A stretch of 24,394 nucleotides of DNA from a virus. Each line of letters opens with the position of its first letter. The stretch's first letter is position 1. The stretch covers positions 1-24,394 of the IMG/VR virus record IMGVR_UViG_3300028283_000030; one strand, written 5' to 3'. The notes under the pieces were generated by a model. The model ran no database searches, was not told the DNA's origin, and saw only the letters and a program-made list of their open reading frames with translations. The translations under genes were made by a program, and so were the position numbers. Below, in pieces: positions 1-7,118 of the stretch.

Positions 1-408
1 GGCTACCAGAACACAGCCAATGGATTTCAGGCACTCTTCTACAACACCACAGGCTCCCAGAACACAGCCAATGGATTTCAGGCACTCTTCTACAACACCA
101 CAGGCTACCAGAACACAGCCAATGGAACGTATGCACTCCACTACAACACCACAGGCTCCTACAACACAGCCAATGGATTTCAGGCACTCCACTCCAACAC
201 CACAGGCTCCCGGAACACAGCCAATGGATATGCTGCACTCTACTTAAACACCACAGGCAGTTACAACACAGCCAATGGATTTCAGGCACTCTTCTCCAAC
301 ACCACAGGCTACCAGAACACAGCCAATGGAATGTATGCACTCTTCTACAACACCACAGGCTTCTACAACACAGCTAATGGAACTGCTGCACTCTACTCCA
401 ACACCACG
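1..408 (+). repeat. 51-bp tandem repeat array A (8 units, coding)
   Basis: Eight head-to-tail 51-bp units begin at 1, 52, 103, 154, 205, 256, 307 and 358, each starting ggc and carrying aacacagccaatgga. Each encodes 17 residues. Three dipeptide slots vary (after G, after NTANG, after AL); the rest is nearly fixed. The array may continue left of the window. Confidence 0.95.
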
Positions 409-1941
409 GGCATAAATAACCTTTCATCTGGCTACTATTCAGGTATTGGAGCAGAGAATACCGCTGAGAAATCAGTAACAGATTCCTACATGACTTTCTT
501 AGGTGCTTATGCTTCCAAACAGAATGCAGCAGAACTCACCAACGGAACAGCGGTAGGATATAACGCTAAAGTGTTACAGAGTAATCAGGTTGTTATAGGA
601 AACAGTTCTGTAACATCAGTAAAGACCTATGGAACAATCACAGCTCCAACAGTAGCATTGAGTAATTTAACCGATGGGTATATCCCCTATCACATTTCAG
701 ATGCAAGCGGATTAGGGAACTCAATTATTCAAGTTTCTGGCACAGACGTTACCTTATTCTCTACTTTCAAAGGTGCTAACTCGGATGGATATAACTTATT
801 CATTGGTGGTGGTGGTCAGTCAAGTGTGGGTGAGGTAGGGGCAAGTTATAAAGGCAGTTACAACACAGCCAATGGATATCAGGCACTCTTCTACAACACC
901 ACAGGCTACCAGAACACAGCCAATGGATCGTATGCACTCTTCTACAACACCACAGGCAACAACAACACAGCCAATGGAATGTATGCACTCTTCTCCAACA
1001 CCACAGGCTACTACAACACAGCCAATGGATATGCTGCACTCTACTACAACACCACAGGCATAAATAACCTTTCATCTGGCTTTTATTCAGGTATAGGTGC
1101 AGAAAACGCAGCAGAGAAATCAGTAACAGACTCCTACATGACTTTTTTAGGTGCTTATGCTTCCAAACAGAACGAAGCAGAACTCACCAATGGAACAGCG
1201 ATAGGTTATAACGCAAAGGTTCTTCAATCAAATCAGGTTGTTCTGGGAAATGATAACGTAACTACAACTTTATTGAAAGGTTCCGTAGGCATAGGAACAA
1301 CCTCTATTACCTCTGGCTACCTGCTTGATGTTAATGGGGCGATATATGGCAGAAAAACCTTAGCATTAGGCAACGAAGCCTACATTCTCCCATCCACAGC
1401 AGGAACAGCAGGGCAATGTCTTGTGATGAAAACTCCTGTTGGAGATAAAGTGATGGAGTGGTTTACTGCTTACAATGCTTCTGACTCAACTAAATTTCCA
1501 TGGATGTATTCAGGGGGCAAGGCGATACAAAGAGCAACCAAGCCTGTAATTATTTCTGATTCACTACGGGTAAACAGAACCATTGAATCCAGAGATTCTA
1601 TTTCAACATGGAAAGGGGTTAAGGTATATCATTCCAATATTTATCTTGCTTATGGTGCTTCGATTACTTTCTTCCCTTGGGCGCATGGATGGGGAACTAT
1701 TTCAATGTTTAGTCCTGCTGAGGGGGAGGGAGGTACATTTGCTCGTTTTCGCTTTGACCAATATGGGAAAATAACCCTGCTGTCTGACTGCACTTCTGAT
1801 GTTATATTGGGTGATGTTGACAAGTATCTTGATTTGATAGGACAGGTGGGTACAAGTCAGATTAAGATTAAAAATGGCATGAGTGATTCAAACGGTCACA
1901 TGATAATAGAAATTGTATATGCAATAGATGAGGCATTTTAA
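1..1941 (+). CDS. Tail fibre / trimeric adhesin-like receptor-binding protein (5' partial)
   Basis: The frame is open from base 1, so the start lies left of the window; 646 codons are visible before TAA. The N-terminal part is made of 17-residue units of the form G-xx-NTANG-xx-AL-xx-NTT (eight, then four more). Each block ends in a module starting GINNLSSG and ending in NGTAVGYNAKVLQSNQVV, which resembles the YadA/Hep-Hag head beta-roll of trimeric adhesins. A linker (LTDGYIPYHISDASGLG) and a GIGTT..LLDVNG motif, common in Bacteroidota phage fibres, follow. The C-terminal ~200 residues are unlike the rest and show no S74-type chaperone domain that I recognise. Likely an elongated trimeric fibre that contacts the host surface. 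Family-level function is well supported; the receptor is unknown. An alternative is a bacterial surface adhesin, less likely beside lysis genes. Confidence 0.8.
   Translation, partial: GYQNTANGFQALFYNTTGSQNTANGFQALFYNTTGYQNTANGTYALHYNTTGSYNTANGFQALHSNTTGSRNTANGYAALYLNTTGSYNTANGFQALFSNTTGYQNTANGMYALFYNTTGFYNTANGTAALYSNTTGINNLSSGYYSGIGAENTAEKSVTDSYMTFLGAYASKQNAAELTNGTAVGYNAKVLQSNQVVIGNSSVTSVKTYGTITAPTVALSNLTDGYIPYHISDASGLGNSIIQVSGTDVTLFSTFKGANSDGYNLFIGGGGQSSVGEVGASYKGSYNTANGYQALFYNTTGYQNTANGSYALFYNTTGNNNTANGMYALFSNTTGYYNTANGYAALYYNTTGINNLSSGFYSGIGAENAAEKSVTDSYMTFLGAYASKQNEAELTNGTAIGYNAKVLQSNQVVLGNDNVTTTLLKGSVGIGTTSITSGYLLDVNGAIYGRKTLALGNEAYILPSTAGTAGQCLVMKTPVGDKVMEWFTAYNASDSTKFPWMYSGGKAIQRATKPVIISDSLRVNRTIESRDSISTWKGVKVYHSNIYLAYGASITFFPWAHGWGTISMFSPAEGEGGTFARFRFDQYGKITLLSDCTSDVILGDVDKYLDLIGQVGTSQIKIKNGMSDSNGHMIIEIVYAIDEAF
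409..606 (+). repeat. Duplicated beta-roll module, copy 1 (copy 2 at 1057-1254)
   Basis: The 198-bp stretch after array A is repeated after array B, offset 648 bp. At protein level the copies differ at only a few residues (Y/F, T/A, A/E, V/I, I/L). At DNA level many synonymous sites differ, so this duplication looks older than the homogeneous 51-bp units beside it. Confidence 0.9.
853..1056 (+). repeat. 51-bp tandem repeat array B (4 units, coding)
   Basis: Four more copies of the same 51-bp unit start at 853, 904, 955 and 1006, in the same reading frame and followed by the same downstream module as array A. Confidence 0.95.
1057..1254 (+). repeat. Duplicated beta-roll module, copy 2
   Basis: Second copy of the module at 409-606, starting GINNLSSGFYSGIG. 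It is followed by a different sequence (NDNVTTTLLKGSVGIGTT) from copy 1. Confidence 0.9.
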
Positions 1942-1971
1942 TTATAAACCATAAAAACAAAAACAAACACT

Positions 1972-2364
1972 ATGAAAAAATCAATTTTAATTTTAGGAAT
2001 GCTGTTTATTGCAGCAATGGGATTTTCACAATCAGCTCTTGTTAAATCTTTTGAATGGAAAAGAGGGTTTACTGCTAACTACTGGGTGGCTATTCAGGTG
2101 ACTTATGACAACGTGCAGAACACTACTAATGTTACTATGGGGTTGTTTAAAGATGCCTCCATGTATAATGCAGTAAAAGATAGTGCAAATGTAATGCAGG
2201 AGAACATCCTTTCTCGCAGGGATGGATTTTACCTTTCAGGGCATATTGATGAAACGGCTATTCCTGCTGCAATAAAGGCTTATACAGGTCCTTCTTACAA
2301 TCGTCCTCCTATGGGAATGGGTAATAGTATTCCTAATTTTTTCTCTGATGCGGTGATTCAGTAA
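1972..2364 (+). CDS. Small secreted protein with signal peptide, unknown function
   Basis: 130 residues. The first ~20 (MKKSILILGMLFIAAMGFSQ) form a clear Sec signal peptide: two Lys, a hydrophobic core and an AxxxxxQ-type cleavage region of the kind usual in Bacteroidota. The mature part is polar with no motif I recognise and one Cys-free chain; the middle holds an NVQNTTNVTMGLF stretch suggesting beta strands. The leader is A-rich with no Shine-Dalgarno site. It sits between the fibre gene and another signal-peptide gene. It may be a periplasmic or surface factor of the infected cell, or a virion part that uses host export. Function is not known to me. Confidence 0.75.
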   Translation: MKKSILILGMLFIAAMGFSQSALVKSFEWKRGFTANYWVAIQVTYDNVQNTTNVTMGLFKDASMYNAVKDSANVMQENILSRRDGFYLSGHIDETAIPAAIKAYTGPSYNRPPMGMGNSIPNFFSDAVIQ

Positions 2365-2370
2365 AATTAA

Positions 2371-2403
2371 TTTGCTTTTGTAATAAAATATTCATTATAT
2401 TTA
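2371..2403 (+). promoter_or_regulatory. Possible Bacteroidota-type promoter
   Basis: TTTG (2371-2374), a 21-nt spacer and TATATTTA (2396-2403) approximate the Bacteroidota consensus TTTG-N19-21-TAnnTTTG, with one mismatch at the last base of the -7 box. It lies in the 65-nt gap just before the gene at 2430. Confidence 0.35.
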
Positions 2404-2429
2404 TAGCTCTAATTCTAATCTATAATTTT

Positions 2430-2762
2430 ATGAAGAAATTTGCATTAATTTTATGTCTTTCATTATTCTCTATGGAGCTTATGGCTCAGAAAATTGATAG
2501 TGCTGCTATTGTTAAAGCAGGGATGTCAAAGTTGATAAAGGACTATTCTACTGTATGTTATAACGATAGTGCAAAGGTGAATGTTCGTTGGTACACAAAA
2601 GGATCTGACACTATTGCACAGGAAGCAGCTAAAGAACCTCCTAAGGGATACACTTATCTTGAGCAGAAGGAAATGATGTTACATAGACCTTTTCAGATTG
2701 ATGGTTTCCTTATGTGGATTGTTGGCATTAAACCTCAACAGCCCAAAGAGTTGAAAAAATGA
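2430..2762 (+). CDS. Small secreted protein with signal peptide, unknown function
   Basis: 110 residues starting MKKFALILCLSLFSMELMAQK, a Sec signal peptide with likely cleavage near the MAQ motif. The mature ~90 residues contain YSTVCYNDSAKVNVRWYTKG and a TYLEQKEMMLHRPFQ stretch; I recognise no family. The stop overlaps the next start by 4 bp (ATGA), so it is translationally coupled to the lectin-like gene at 2759. A possible promoter lies just upstream. Two export-targeted proteins in a row next to the fibre suggest action in the periplasm or at the outer surface. Confidence 0.72.
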   Translation: MKKFALILCLSLFSMELMAQKIDSAAIVKAGMSKLIKDYSTVCYNDSAKVNVRWYTKGSDTIAQEAAKEPPKGYTYLEQKEMMLHRPFQIDGFLMWIVGIKPQQPKELKK

Positions 2763-3244
2763 AAACCTACACAATAAAGGAAGGGCGACATTATTGTGAA
2801 CCTACATTATTTGGGCTCCCTCTTCATTTTGCATTTAGTGATAGTGACATTACTTTTCGATTTAGATTAAATGCAAACTGCCTGTATGATGAAAGTAAAA
2901 TTATTCCGGGATGGAATAAGTTATATGGCTTCTCATCTATAGGTATTCATTCTAACTCTGTACGCCTATCATGGATTGTAATTGGAGGAAGATTGGTTGT
3001 AGGGTATTATGCTTATATTGATGGTAGGAGATTTGATGGAGATTTGATGATAATACAACCTAATACATGGTATACAGGCTTTTGTAAAGCTGATGGGTTG
3101 AATTACATTATGGGGGTAGACGGTGTTTCTAAGGCACTCCCCGGAGGAAAGAAACCTATTATTGCATATAGGGCGTTTCCTTATTTTGGAGGAAATAGCA
3201 CATCACCACAAACAATAACAATTGATATTGAAAAACTAAATTAA
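2759..3244 (+). CDS. Hypothetical beta-rich, possibly LamG/lectin-like phage protein
   Basis: 161 residues, no signal peptide or membrane segment. Alternating hydrophobic strands (ITFRFRLNANCLY, RLSWIVIGGRLVVGYYAYIDG) and an NTWYTGFCKADGLNYIMGVDG stretch recall concanavalin/LamG jelly-roll folds, where a W-Y-x motif precedes the last strands. This fold call is inference from pattern only. Coupled to the preceding gene (4-bp overlap) and 2 nt before the next. A small virion-attached carbohydrate-binding protein would fit the position between fibre and lysis genes. Confidence 0.6.
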   Translation: MKTYTIKEGRHYCEPTLFGLPLHFAFSDSDITFRFRLNANCLYDESKIIPGWNKLYGFSSIGIHSNSVRLSWIVIGGRLVVGYYAYIDGRRFDGDLMIIQPNTWYTGFCKADGLNYIMGVDGVSKALPGGKKPIIAYRAFPYFGGNSTSPQTITIDIEKLN

Positions 3245-3246
3245 CC

Positions 3247-3612
3247 ATGACGGATTCAATTATTTTATCTGCAATCGGATCAGCTATCTTGCTATTACTC
3301 TCACTCGCTGGATTTTTTATCAAAAGATGGATGGACAAAACAGAAGTAGCGGAAGATCGGGCGATGACTCTTATCGAAAAGATGAACGTCACTTTACAGA
3401 CACTCAATACCACGATGCTGGAAATAAATCACAACCTATTGTTGTATCAGGCAAAAGTGGATGCAACGATAGATAATATCAAGAGCAACATTAACGATCA
3501 CAAAAACATCTATATACGTGAGAAGAAGGTGGTCGATAAGTTACTCAGCGAACACGATAACGATATACAGGATCACACGATAAGAATTAGCATTTTGGAA
3601 AAGACAAAATGA
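3247..3612 (+). CDS. Single-pass membrane protein with coiled-coil domain
   Basis: 121 residues. One membrane helix at about residues 5-27 (IILSAIGSAILLLLSLAGFF) is followed by a basic RW/K stop-transfer and a long heptad-like helix (about 30-118: EKMNVTLQTLNTTMLEINHN...). The C-terminal end is IRISILEKTK. The layout resembles small phage membrane/coiled-coil proteins near lysis genes (i-spanin-like or hemolysin-XhlA-like), but no diagnostic motif is present. The stop overlaps the start of the CheY-like gene at 3609 (ATGA). Coupling to a receiver domain raises the possibility that the coiled coil is its partner. Confidence 0.65.
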   Translation: MTDSIILSAIGSAILLLLSLAGFFIKRWMDKTEVAEDRAMTLIEKMNVTLQTLNTTMLEINHNLLLYQAKVDATIDNIKSNINDHKNIYIREKKVVDKLLSEHDNDIQDHTIRISILEKTK

Positions 3613-3965
3613 TACTCATCGTAGATAATGACCTCGATTGGTTGTACACGGTTAGACTGTGGATGCAGTATGCTGGCATGGAATACAAGACGGTGGATAA
3701 CGGGTATAGTGCGTTGGAATTAATGTATAAGGTAAGATTTGATCTCGTCATTTTGGATTTGTTTATGCCTGTGATGAGCGGAACCAAACTTTGTGAATAT
3801 ATCAGAAGCAAATACCCTGCCGTGAAAATAATTATAATGAGTGGTATGGACAATAACTCATTATGCGGGTTGAAGTCCTACTGTACATTTTATCATAAAC
3901 CTTTGGAAGGTTCGGAATACTTAAAAATAATAAGGCATGAACTCGAAAAGAATATTGGTAGTTGA
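3609..3965 (+). CDS. CheY-like stand-alone response-regulator receiver domain
   Basis: 118 residues, one receiver domain with no output domain. Landmarks: acidic pocket at D6/N7/D8 (VDNDLDW), phosphoacceptor D50 in VILDLFMPVMSG, switch Ser78 in IIIMSG and conserved K97 in YHKPL. The usual DD acidic pair is D6-N7 here, which could weaken Mg2+ binding. Such domains accept phosphate from a histidine kinase; no kinase is in this window, so the donor would be a host kinase or the domain acts as a decoy. Overlaps the upstream gene by 4 bp and the related receiver at 3937 by 29 bp. By eye the stretch 3250-4300 uses more CG-containing codons than its neighbours, which may mean recent acquisition. Confidence 0.85.
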   Translation: MILIVDNDLDWLYTVRLWMQYAGMEYKTVDNGYSALELMYKVRFDLVILDLFMPVMSGTKLCEYIRSKYPAVKIIIMSGMDNNSLCGLKSYCTFYHKPLEGSEYLKIIRHELEKNIGS

Positions 3966-4296
3966 TGATCAGGAGATGTGGTTGACGTTGGCGGAAAAGT
4001 TTTTAAGAAACGCTGGCTACGAGTGTGATACAGCCATAAACGGGCTGAAGGCGATTGAGCTATTACAGACCACAACGTATGACCTTATAGTTGTTGATCT
4101 GTATATGCCTGTCATGTCAGGGATAAAAACACATGATTACATCAGATCAAAATACGACACCCCTATTGTAATAATGTCATAGGCTTTAAACGAATACGTC
4201 AGGAATCTTCCTTTTAAGCTGGCGTATCAGAAGCCTCTGATGATGACCGATTTTGTAAAATTGATTGATAAAATACTCGATGAAATTAGTTCTTGA
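3937..4296 (+). pseudogene. Second CheY-like receiver, interrupted by in-frame TAG at 4180-4182
   Basis: Codons 1-81 give a good receiver start: D10-D11 acidic pair, phosphoacceptor D54 in IVVDLYMPVMSG, and PIVIMS at the fourth strand. Codon 82 is TAG. Reading on in the same frame gives ALNEYVRNLPFKLAYQKPL... through to TGA at 4294-4296, which supplies the missing conserved Lys (QKP) and the last helix. The full 119-codon frame therefore matches a complete receiver, and the TAG falls where the family has a small residue after the switch Ser. The sequence is close to the receiver at 3609 (shared MPVMSG and YIRSKY), so the pair arose by tandem duplication. Either a recent nonsense mutation or amber read-through; as an 81-residue product it would lack the switch Lys. 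Confidence 0.75.
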
Positions 4297-4311
4297 ACGT
4301 GTATTTAAACA

Positions 4312-4779
4312 ATGTTTATGAAAGGAATAAAAGTAGTACAAGCAGCAATAGGAGAACTCGGATATTCAGAAAGTCCGAAGGATAGTAATATGCAAAAGTA
4401 TGGCTTCTGGTATAATATGAATGGGGTGGCTTGGTGTGCGATATTTGTTTCTTGGTGCTATAATCAGGCTGGAGTTTCCTTGGGATATATTGACAGTGAT
4501 AGGGGAATGCACTACACACCTTCTGCATTAAATCATTTTAAACTAAATAACGAGGTAGTCACTAGCCCATTACCCGGAGATATCGTCTTCTTTGATTGGC
4601 AAGGCGATGGGAAAGTAGATCATGTAGGATTGTTTCTACAAGACTACGACAAGATATCATTCTTCTCTCTTGAAGGTAATACAGCCGTTGGTGACAATTC
4701 CAATGGTGGGCAGGTGATGCTTCGTTTAAGACGATATAAAAACACTATCTTTGTTCATCCGAAGGTATTAAATGGTTAA
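4312..4779 (+). CDS. CHAP-domain endolysin (peptidoglycan amidase/endopeptidase)
   Basis: 155 residues. CHAP (NlpC/P60-clan) landmarks: Cys nucleophile C42 in AWCAIFVSWCY, PGDIVFFDW with catalytic His104 in KVDHVGLF, and the EGNTA acid/Asn motif at 121-125. One domain only, with no obvious cell-wall-binding module, usual for phages of Gram-negative hosts. No signal peptide, so release would need the holin-like protein encoded next (4803). Alternative start ATG at 4318 (MKGIKVV) gives a protein two residues shorter. It cleaves peptidoglycan at the end of infection. Leads a three-gene lysis cassette: endolysin, holin-like, spanin-like. Confidence 0.88.
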   Translation: MFMKGIKVVQAAIGELGYSESPKDSNMQKYGFWYNMNGVAWCAIFVSWCYNQAGVSLGYIDSDRGMHYTPSALNHFKLNNEVVTSPLPGDIVFFDWQGDGKVDHVGLFLQDYDKISFFSLEGNTAVGDNSNGGQVMLRLRRYKNTIFVHPKVLNG

Positions 4780-4802
4780 ATATTCACTTAAAACAAAACA
4801 AA

Positions 4803-5036
4803 ATGAGTACATTTTTAACATTAAACTGGAAAGATCTTGGTAAAGGTTTTCTGGTTGCAATTCTGGGAGCTTTATTGACTGGTGTTTATCAGGCATTACA
4901 GGCCGGAACTATTGCTTTTACATGGGTATTTTGGCAACCCATTGTCCTCACTGCTGCAACTGCAGGTATTGGGTACATCATTAAGAATTTCCTTACCAAT
5001 TCACAGGATCAGTTTGCTAAGCCAGAAATCAAATGA
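4803..5036 (+). CDS. Putative holin (two-membrane-segment small protein)
   Basis: 77 residues. Two hydrophobic segments, about 15-35 (GFLVAILGALLTGVYQAL) and 42-62 (WQPIVLTAATAGIGYII), are linked by a short loop and followed by a polar tail ending QFAKPEIK. Size, topology and position directly after the endolysin and overlapping the spanin-like gene by 4 bp fit a holin that opens the inner membrane. No sequence motif is diagnostic for holins, so the call rests on context and topology. Confidence 0.7.
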   Translation: MSTFLTLNWKDLGKGFLVAILGALLTGVYQALQAGTIAFTWVFWQPIVLTAATAGIGYIIKNFLTNSQDQFAKPEIK

Positions 5037-5644
5037 CCATTCGTGAAATCATATGGTTGGTTCTCATAGGTGCATTACTTACTGTATGCCTGTTTTTAGG
5101 CGTTCAGTCATGTTCCAAATCCAAGGTGATAGAAACTGTCACCTTGGAAAGGGACTCCTGCAGGAATGCCCCTAAGACCTCAGATACTGTGCATGACAGT
5201 ATCCCTGTATATGATACTACATGGATCAGGTTAAAAGGAAAGACAGTGTATGTTCATGATACTATTGTAAAATGGTGTCAGTCTTTCTTTGACAGTACAT
5301 ATAAATTTACAACTAAAGGTGGAAATGGAAGAATACATTATCGTATTGATGTAAAGGATTGTCAGGCAAGTATCCAGTTTCCAGAGATAATGTCACCCAA
5401 AGAGATTATTACTATTACCAATCATATAGATACATGCATTGATAAGAAGCCTGCTTATATTTCTAAAAATCATCTTGGTATAGATGCTAATTTCGCATTT
5501 AGAAACTTTAAAGAGTTTCCCGGTGGAGGAGTAGATGTATGGTGGACATATAAAGACAAATGGGGATTAAAGGGAGGAGGAATGTATTTACCACAGGTGC
5601 AAACAGGATTTGCAATTATAGGGGTGAAAGTATTTATAAAATAA
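5033..5644 (+). CDS. Membrane-anchored periplasmic protein, spanin-like
   Basis: 203 residues. A hydrophobic N-terminal segment (7-24) ends in VQSC at residues 24-27, which could be a loose lipobox or simply a membrane anchor. A Thr/Asp-rich region (SIPVYDTTWIRLKGKTVYVHDTIVKW) follows. The C-terminal ~55 residues look like amphipathic beta strands (GGGVDVWWTYKDKWGLKGGGMYLP). An inner-membrane anchor with outer-membrane-like strands at the far end is the layout expected of a single-protein spanin that fuses the two membranes, and the position third in the lysis cassette supports it. No direct motif evidence; an o-spanin lipoprotein is an alternative. Confidence 0.55.
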   Translation: MTIREIIWLVLIGALLTVCLFLGVQSCSKSKVIETVTLERDSCRNAPKTSDTVHDSIPVYDTTWIRLKGKTVYVHDTIVKWCQSFFDSTYKFTTKGGNGRIHYRIDVKDCQASIQFPEIMSPKEIITITNHIDTCIDKKPAYISKNHLGIDANFAFRNFKEFPGGGVDVWWTYKDKWGLKGGGMYLPQVQTGFAIIGVKVFIK

Positions 5645-5671
5645 TATTATACAATCAGCAATTAACTACAT

Positions 5672-6691
5672 ATGACCAGAAATTTGAAATTTGTAACAAC
5701 CTGTCCAACAGATACTTACTTTTCTTGGCAGGTACATTTATGGCTTGAGAGTTTAAAAGCAATAGGGCACTCAAATAAAGCAGTGATAATTTTATTCAGT
5801 CCTCTTGGAAGATCTGTTAATCCTATATGGGAAAAGATTCATGAACTATATCCTGAAGCAGAATTTCATACTTATGTAGATGATGGAACAGTAAATCCCT
5901 TTATAGGTACATATATCCCTATCCTTCGCTTGTATTGTATGAAGAAATATTGTGAAGAATTTCCAGAGATTAATAAAGATGCTGTATTTTATTGTGATAG
6001 TGATATTCTCTTTACAGAAAGATTTAATATAGATCATCTACTGAATGATGAAATTATTTACTTGTCTGATACCAATAGTTATATAAATGCCAGCTATTTT
6101 GATAGTAAAATAAAAGATGTTCTTCCTGAGAAACTTGAAGATTATAAAAAGATAGATGTACTTGATGAGGCTGCTAAGATTATAGGAATCAACAGACAAA
6201 TTTGTGAGAAGAACAATTTACATTCAGGAGGTACACAATATTTACTTAAGAATACAAATGCAGATTTTTGGGAAACTCTACTTAAGAAATGTATTCCTTT
6301 ATTATTATATTTAAGAGATGTTAATAAACAATACTTTGCTAATGAAAATAAAGGTTACCAGTCATGGACCTGCGATATGTGGCTGGTACTGTGGGAGTTA
6401 TGGAGAAGAGATCAAGAAACTAAAGTGGTAAAAGAGATGGAATTTTGTTGGTCCCCAGATCCCATTGAAAGATTACAAACAACTTCTATCTTTCATAATG
6501 CAGGAATAACTAATGAATTCATGGATGGTGTACCTTATTTCTATAAAGGGAAATACCATCTCGGGAGTAATCCATTAACAGATCCTCATCTACAAGTGGT
6601 GCTTAATAATGAGGAGTCTAAAAGAAAATGTACTTGGTTCTATGCTAATAAGCTCAATGAACTCGGTAAGAAATATCAAATTAATTACTAA
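5672..6691 (+). CDS. Glycosyltransferase, GT-A fold, peptidyl-galactosyl/arabinosyltransferase-like
   Basis: 339 residues. The N-terminus FVTTCPTDTYFSWQVHLWLESLKA resembles the sWQ region of peptidyl-serine/hydroxyproline glycosyltransferases. A DxD metal/nucleotide-sugar motif is in VFYCDSDILF (about residues 107-116), with NNLHSGGTQYLL and a late FHNAG as further GT-A-type motifs. Cytoplasmic, no signal peptide. It is a complete, free-standing gene between the lysis cassette and two Thr-rich virion-type genes. The substrate cannot be read from sequence: host surface glycan or the phage's own Thr-rich proteins are both possible. Confidence 0.75.
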   Translation: MTRNLKFVTTCPTDTYFSWQVHLWLESLKAIGHSNKAVIILFSPLGRSVNPIWEKIHELYPEAEFHTYVDDGTVNPFIGTYIPILRLYCMKKYCEEFPEINKDAVFYCDSDILFTERFNIDHLLNDEIIYLSDTNSYINASYFDSKIKDVLPEKLEDYKKIDVLDEAAKIIGINRQICEKNNLHSGGTQYLLKNTNADFWETLLKKCIPLLLYLRDVNKQYFANENKGYQSWTCDMWLVLWELWRRDQETKVVKEMEFCWSPDPIERLQTTSIFHNAGITNEFMDGVPYFYKGKYHLGSNPLTDPHLQVVLNNEESKRKCTWFYANKLNELGKKYQINY

Positions 6692-6709
6692 CAATCTAAT
6701 ATAAACAAG

Positions 6710-6895
6710 ATGATACCCAACAAACGTGATCTTAAGGCTTTTGTCAGATTGGACAAATCTGGCAGAATCGTTGCTGGCTCTTTGGTTCTTCGTAAGAAGA
6801 TGCCTAAGGCTGGCAAGTGGCAGGAAGTGCCAGCTTATGAATGTTGTGTTTTCACAACATCAACAACAACAACAACAATTAACTTGCGTCAATAA
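6710..6895 (+). CDS. Short KAFVR-domain protein with Thr tail (truncated paralogue of 7119 gene)
   Basis: 61 residues. The domain KRDLKAFVRLDKSGRIVAG...RKKMPKAGKWQEVPAYECC matches residues ~18-60 of the protein at 7119. It then enters a short Thr run (TTSTTTTT) and ends abruptly in INLRQ, with none of the C-terminal domain seen in the paralogue. An HNH gene begins 2 nt later. It looks like a duplicated or disrupted copy whose Thr linker and tail were lost around the HNH insertion. Possibly still made as a small capsid or fibre-associated protein. The conserved domain has no function known to me. Confidence 0.65.
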   Translation: MIPNKRDLKAFVRLDKSGRIVAGSLVLRKKMPKAGKWQEVPAYECCVFTTSTTTTTINLRQ

Positions 6896-6897
6896 TT

Positions 6898-7116
6898 ATG
6901 TCAAATGATTATATGAGAACCGCATTAGCTTCTCCTTGTTATTATTGTGGATATCCTTCTAATGGAGTAGATCGAATAGATAATTCTATAGGACATATTA
7001 TGACTAATTGTATTCCTTGTTGTCATACATGCAATGTTGCAAGAATGGATAACTTTAGTCATGAAGAAATGATAATTTTAGGTAAAACTATTAGAGAAAT
7101 TAAGTTAAAAAGATAA
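6898..7116 (+). CDS. Minimal HNH homing endonuclease
   Basis: 72 residues. The pattern CYYCG (C14, C17), GVDRIDN (D25), IMTNCIPCCHTCN (N37, C38, C41-C45, N46) and SHEEM is that of zinc-finger HNH endonucleases, where GvDR and NCxPCCxxCN hold the active site and zinc. It is very short: no NUMOD or AP2 DNA-recognition module. It lies between two paralogous KAFVR-domain genes, and the 9-bp string ataattatg occurs at both its borders (6892-6900 and 7113-7121), although these bases also form the stop/start signals. Likely a selfish element that cuts phage DNA to spread. Confidence 0.8.
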   Translation: MSNDYMRTALASPCYYCGYPSNGVDRIDNSIGHIMTNCIPCCHTCNVARMDNFSHEEMIILGKTIREIKLKR

Positions 7117-7118
7117 TT

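Noticed and set aside
1-1056. Repeat array as CRISPR
   Set aside because: Units are contiguous, in frame and encode a protein repeat; no unique spacers.
800-1075. Cys/Trp-rich 91-codon minus-strand frame
   Set aside because: Antisense mirror of the 51-bp repeats; its repeating peptide is forced by the coding repeats.
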